Positions 11,062 to 17,200 of a DNA stretch of 25,251 nt are shown here, in pieces. Each line of letters begins with the position of its first letter. Position 1 is the first letter of the stretch. The position numbers were made by a program, and so were the translations under genes. The notes beneath the pieces were generated by a model that was not told where the DNA came from, did no database searches, and was given only the letters and a program-made list of their open reading frames with translations. This DNA comes from Hofstenia miamia (lineage: Eukaryota > Xenacoelomorpha > Acoela > Hofsteniidae): assembly GCA_900660155.1 (NCBI GenBank), contig CABFPE010000192.1:264812-290062 (forward strand). Reading direction: 5' to 3'.

Positions 11062-14000
11062 TTTTAAGAATTTGGATGATGTTCCTCTTCTGCATATATT
11101 TTGTATATATGTCGTCAACTATTAAAGTTGCCGAAATAGTTACAATAGTTTAAAAAACTTTTCTTCCGGTTCCTTCACATCATTAAATAAGGGTGGTTGA
11201 TTTAGGATTTGGGTATCGTAGTCAGATTGAAATCTTGTTTTGGGGTAAATTATTGCATTTTTCGTTTTGGATAAAGGTTGTCTAGTAATTGTATATAAAG
11301 ACCTAAATTTATTTGAATTTACATTGAGGTTGATCTCAGATCATAGATATACTTAGGAGCCCTGTTTAAAGCAATACACTGATATCTACCAGAGCGTATT
11401 ATGGTAGAATTCGATGTAATTCCTTGTAAGTGCTCTAATATTATTTCTAAGAATCAGATATCTATTGAAATTTTGTTCATTCAATGTGATGGAAAATTAA
11501 ATTTGTTGAAATTAAGCTATAAAACTATAAAATATGCTTCTTTAATAACACTTTACTTATAATTAAATGGAGAATGGATGTCCAATTCTTTTAAATGTGA
11601 CAAATGTGCCTGCTTTAAGTACTATTCACACTTACTGCAACTACATCTTAAATTTTATTTATCATTCTTTGTCATCACTAATACATACAGTTTTTGAACT
11701 CAATATTTAGTGTAAAAGTTGCATTAACAATCGAATATTTTTGCGAAGCAATTATGTTTAACAACATTCACTCCACAAATATATTTTTTGGGGATTAATT
11801 TTTCAATTATGTGAAGAATATACATTTGTAGTTAGAATGGAATTTCAAATATTTTAGTGTATAAATTTTAAGTATACAGTGTCGGACAAATTAATTCATC
11901 ATCCTAGAAAAATTTCATTATTTCTAAAGTTTGCATAAATTTAGTATTCAAGCTCGTACGCATGCATGTAGCAATAAAATTCACCTGAATTCAAGGGTAT
12001 TTCTTAAAAAATTTATACAAATTCATAATAAAATTTTGGATATACCTGTATTTTTTGTTTTGTTATGCGGACAAGTTAATTCGTCACTTTGGTTCAATGA
12101 GTTGTTAGTCAACAATAATTAGCGTTAATTTTTGTACTTCACTTTGATAAATAAAAATCTAGAATTATGGAGAGAAATTTTTCAGTATTTGATTGGTCCT
12201 TCACAAGTATCAATGCAGTTTTAATTCTCTTTGGCAACGATTCTATCAAAGTTTGACAGTGCTTCTTTATGGACTCATCCTCATTCCAAATTTTTTGACA
12301 ACCATGGATAACTTCGTGCTTGGAGACTATCATGGTGGTATAAAGTTTTTGCTTTAAGATACCCCACAAGTTTTCGATTGGGGAAAGCTCAGGTGAGAAA
12401 GGAGGCCATTCAAGAAACTCAATATGGTGTTCATAAATAAATATCTTTGTGGTTCTGCCTGAATGGCATGGTACATGGTCTTGTTGTACCATTCCATCAT
12501 TGTTAGGGAAGATTGAACTAAAAAAAGAAGAAGTATCGCAAGTTAAAACTTCAATATATTTGCCTGAATTAATGCGAATTAACGGCACAGGTCCATCAAA
12601 CCACATTGCTCCCCAAAACATTTGGCGCTTCAAATATGGGCAATGCTGCTTGGTATGACTAAGTTGCAATTTTGAAAATTACCGTCGGCGGGCAAATTGT
12701 GAACGAGCAGGGACAATATCTACAGCAGACTCATCAGTGAAGATTATCTAAATATTTTCTCACTACAAAATACAGTACAAAACTTTGAGTGCTTTTTTCC
12801 ATTCATCTACAGTCCAGTTTTTGATCTCCTTGCATCACTGTAAACTTTTTGATACGTGCAGGCGGGAGATTTGGAGTAAGAGATGGTCTATAAGTCAGCT
12901 GTCCCGCTCTTTTTAAGTATCTGCGAATTGTCCGCAAAGAAACCTTAGTAGCTTTTCTTCTTACTGTAGTTTGTAATTGCGATGCAGTAACCCTGGGGTT
13001 TTTCTGGGATTCGATTCGGAGGTGCCTTGTCATTTGAGGTGTTAAGCTTTTATGCGCCACCACATCTTCCTTTCTTCTGGGGCTTAATGTTACCATTTTT
13101 CTTGAAAGAAACAAGAAGAGAAGCAACAGTGTAACGAGGGACATGTACTTCACGACTTATTTGAGACATCGAGGAATAAATATAAATGATTGAATTTCTC
13201 CTAAATTAGCTCAACAATTGCTATTGGAGTATCTTTCATAATTTGCCTGAAAACATAAAAATTGACACTTAGAATAAAAGTGAATTAATGGGTTTGGAGT
13301 AAAGTTTAATAAAGCTTTATACTTAGCGGCTGTAAGAGTAAAATGTAAGTAATAACATGATAGAATTATGCTAATAGAACAACATTGGAATATTAGGCGT
13401 GTTCAGAAATTTTCTATATAGCAGTTGCTCCGAAAACCGAGGAAAGTCAAAAAATTTATGTAGTGACGAATTAATATGTCTGACACTGTATATAAACGTG
13501 AAATATATTTTATACCTAAATAGTTAGCAAGGGGCTCTAAATTTCAGTATTTTACTTTAATATTATATTTTGACCAAACATAATTTCTAAGCAAATATAA
13601 TTTCAGCAGCTCAACCNACCGTAATATATCTTTAACAAGTGGGGAGGAGCTTGGTCCCCAATCGAATTTAACAATGTAGGCTGACCCCCCCCCTGAGCAC
13701 CTCTCGGGCGAGTACACCCCGTATGATATTTTATTATATTCCAGTTATTTTCTAGTTTTACTTTTCATTCATTTATTTAAAACCTTTTGCCGAAAGATAA
13801 ATTATCATTTTTGGTATATAAAATTTTTTACTTGGAGTGCATTTTGTAATGTATATTTAACACAGTATTGATTTTGCAAAACCATTGAAATTTATTTGAT
13901 ATTCGCTCATAATGTCTTTTTAATGTGTGATCATTTTTTACTTGAGGCGTACATGAAATTTGTTGTTTCGAATACATACTTTGGAGACGAAGACTTAAAA

Positions 14001-14226
14001 TTGTTGTGTTTTAGGATTCATTATCCATTACCATTGCCATATACCGGAAAGCCTGATCCAGTCGCATTGCAGGAAGAGTTAAGACTGTTGAAAGCTGCTT
14101 TAAGTAAAACATCTAAAAATGTAATACTTTTGTTTTTTTGAATGATTAATTTTATTTGTTTAGGATTATGCCGAGAAATCATTGGAGTACATTAAACTAC
14201 AAAAGGAGTATGTTTTAAACACGGCT

Positions 14227-14263
<37 letters not shown>

Positions 14264-17200
14264 NGAGTTGACGACATTAAAAATTACAAATTTATCAAGA
14301 CTGGATATTTTTGGATCAAGTCAGGAAATATCAAGTTTCCTTCCTTTACTTAAACTGTCAGGTCACTTCACAATCATCAATCATGAAGTATCTTTGATTT
14401 GAAGTAGATAGTGCACTCAGTTTTGAAACTGTTTCATTCTTGATTTCATATATATATATACTGTATATATATATATATATGTCGTGCTCAATCATGTGTC
14501 TTGCTCAATTCTAGATTTGAGCAAACGATATTGCTCAATCGTGATATAGTACGAAAGTTGCGCTATCCTAGAAATGCGTAGGCTATTTTGCTCAATTACT
14601 GATAATGAGTAATGTTAAATCGCGTATTGCGCAACTGGCTATTGATTTTCATTCAGCTAGTGGGAATAGCTACTGAAGGAGACGACTCTTCCGGATACAT
14701 TATTAAAACCAAATATGGTATCTTGGACACAAGACTATTTAATGGGTTTATTCTCAAGTCATCCGTTACATTGACTCTCACAGAAGATAGTCCAAACAAT
14801 ATATTATCAATTCGGGCAGCTGCCAAACAGGAGAGCATTGGTCAATGTTATTCAAAGTGCAATTGTACTGGAACATGTCAGAGAAGAACATGTAGATGTA
14901 AAAAAACTCGTTAAAATGTTCCACCCATTGTCATCCAAATGGAAAAAAATGTTTGAACAAACTGTGACTTTATTAAGCTGTACTAATTAATTTTTCATTT
15001 GTGTTTTTTCGAACATAATACATGCTTTTTGCGCAATCTTGTGTTTGGTATAGCTCGTTTATAGTAATTGGGCAAATTAATTGGGCAATACGCGAAAAGA
15101 GCAATTTTGATGCTCAATTCTAGAATTGAGCAATACCGTTTGCTCAAATCTAGAATTGAGCAAGACACATGATTGAGCACGATATATATATATATATATA
15201 TATATATTTTTAATCACTTCTGATTTATTAATAAACTGAATTTGTATTAAAATGAGCACGAATGAAATTGGAAAACAGTAAACAAATTAAAGTATGGAAT
15301 TAATAACGAATGAAATAATTGATGGAAGTTTCCAATGTGACATTGAAATGCATATTCTGTTGGGAATAATGAGTCGTGAATCAAAATGAATAATAGACAG
15401 GACCTAACAAAAGCCAGTTTGAGGTAATCAGTCAATATACAAAAGAGTGCCATTAAAATTTTAGAATGGAGAATATTCGATTTCAAAACCAATGTCAGAA
15501 ATTAAAATAAACAATCACATTTTCAAAGATTCCAATCCATCAATATCGGCGTTGAAGAGACTTCTATAAATATATTATCAACTAATGTCCACACAGAAAG
15601 AAGAGATACTCATTTTACCGTTACAATAAAAAATAGCATTCGGAAGTGTCTTAATTTATGCTCACGTTCCATATTTAGCAAAATATTAACATGGTGGGTG
15701 AAAAGGTCTTTTGAAAAATTTTTCTATGCGTCGATAGTTCTTCCAGTTTTAATGTTTACCTATGACAGTGGGTTGGCTACCATCCTAATAATAAAGGAAA
15801 ATGTGTTAAAGACAATTATAAAAATATTGCATTTTCAACGTGTAAATAATGTTTAAGTGCAATTTGAAAAAACTGTTGATCATATAACACAAGATCTGCA
15901 CTTCATAATATTTATCATAAATGTTGATAGGTAACTCCTTTGTTACAAGAAAAAATAGGTTTCTTACGAAGTGATATTTAAATTGAACTAGAATCATACT
16001 ATAAATCCACTTAATGTTCATTTCAAAAATCAGTGTAATTCAATACAATTCATCATTGCATCAATGAAGATAATTTCTAACCTTTATTATAAATAGATGA
16101 CAAAACATGGGGTAAATGTAAAAGATGTTGGCGATTATGGTTACTACTAAGACAACAATGGTAAAATAATAAAAAATAAATCTTATTAAGGCAATAACAA
16201 CGATCTAGAAAACTTGANTATATATATATACCAGCGTATTGACAGGCATAGGCGACATAAACAGCGCAAAAAATGATAAACTGCAAATGGTGATAAGCAG
16301 GGATTAGGAAGCGCCGCTTAATGAACAATTGATGGCTTGAGATAACAATTAACTTGAACCAAATATTCCTAAGACGAATGCTTTTACATTTGTTATTATT
16401 TTTATAATAAAAAGAAATGGTTATAAGTTGCAGGGAAAATTCTATTTGTTGGGTTGTATAATGCTAGTTTTAAGGAATTCGTTTATCTCAATAATCGCAA
16501 AATTAATGAATATTTTAAAAATGATCGAATCTCGTATATTGTGTCTAAGATTGATTGGTGATAATGCTTGCTCATGATAAGGTTCATTGGAGATGCATCA
16601 TTTCCTGAGGAAGGCCAACTTTTGAATCCATATAGTAGATGCTGTATATCCAAAACATTGATGATTAATCACTAGAATCTATAATTTGTGCTTAAATGTT
16701 TGTACATTGTGCATTTATTTGTGTCTGACCATATTTTGAGTGTACATCCGTATTTCTATTGACTTTTTCACTAACTAGACCTATATAAATATTCTATTCT
16801 GTTCTATTTTATTCTCGAAGTGAAAATCATAAACACAAATTTCATATGCACTATGACCATATGCAGTGATAAGTGAAAATTTACTAAACGATCAATTCAC
16901 TGAGCAGCAAATGCCTTATTTCAAATATGTGGAAAATTAGAAAATCATCTTTTGAACAATATTTTTTATTAACATGGCAATTAAGTTGAATGTTTTGGGG
17001 TTATTTTGAGATCACCACACTAAAACAATGGGTGTTGCACGATCCTTCCGCGGCAATTGCTTCGAAGTTTACGCCTCTCCTTGCTTTCACCAACCAAAAT
17101 TACTGAGCAGTATAGTAGAAGCTCATTTGTTGAACGCTAGAATCACTAAAATCGGCTGGTATAGTTTTAACTGTGGCACAGCTATCACTGCCCCGCTGTC

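Larger units (their letters stand above)
10200..14014 (+). other. CCDC61 intron 3 (about 3.8 kb, contains a gap)
   Basis: It holds a (TA)n tract with a 202-N gap, a Tc1 transposon and a GC-rich patch, each listed separately. The true length is unknown because of the gap. The remaining parts (10200-10780, 11060-11870, 13490-13600, 13740-14014) show nothing assignable. Confidence 0.8.
14482..15182 (+). mobile_element. Nonautonomous Ginger/KRBA2-type DNA transposon derivative
   Basis: The two ends are inverted copies of each other over 58 bp with one mismatch (14482-14539 and 15125-15182). Both begin TCGTGCTCAATCATGTGTCT. The subterminal zones repeat the words TTGCTCAA and TTGAGCAA, including a perfect 22-bp palindrome at 15111-15132 (half-site TGCTCAATTCT). 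Such arrays normally bind the element's own transposase. Both ends are embedded in (TA)n, so the target duplication cannot be read. The middle retains a C-terminal transposase exon. This looks like an internal deletion product of an autonomous element, inserted in CCDC61 intron 5. Confidence 0.7.

Noticed and set aside
10699..11118. Several ORFs of 95-139 codons crossing the gap, made of Tyr-Ile repeats and unknown residues
   Set aside because: They are (TA)n microsatellite plus N's and carry no coding information.
14612..14656. ATG-started extension (MLNRVLRNWLLIF) of the Cys-rich transposase fragment
   Set aside because: It is subterminal repeat and a pyrimidine-rich acceptor region. Similarity starts only after the AG at 14656.
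14208..14914. Possible CCDC61-transposase fusion by splicing exon 5 into 14657
   Set aside because: Phases disagree: exon 5 ends in phase 2, and the join would read GAC then TAG.
15111..15180. Repeated TTGCTCAA/TTGAGCAA words as a possible CRISPR-like array
   Set aside because: Units are short, palindromic, irregularly spaced and part of the terminal repeats of a DNA transposon in a eukaryotic genome.
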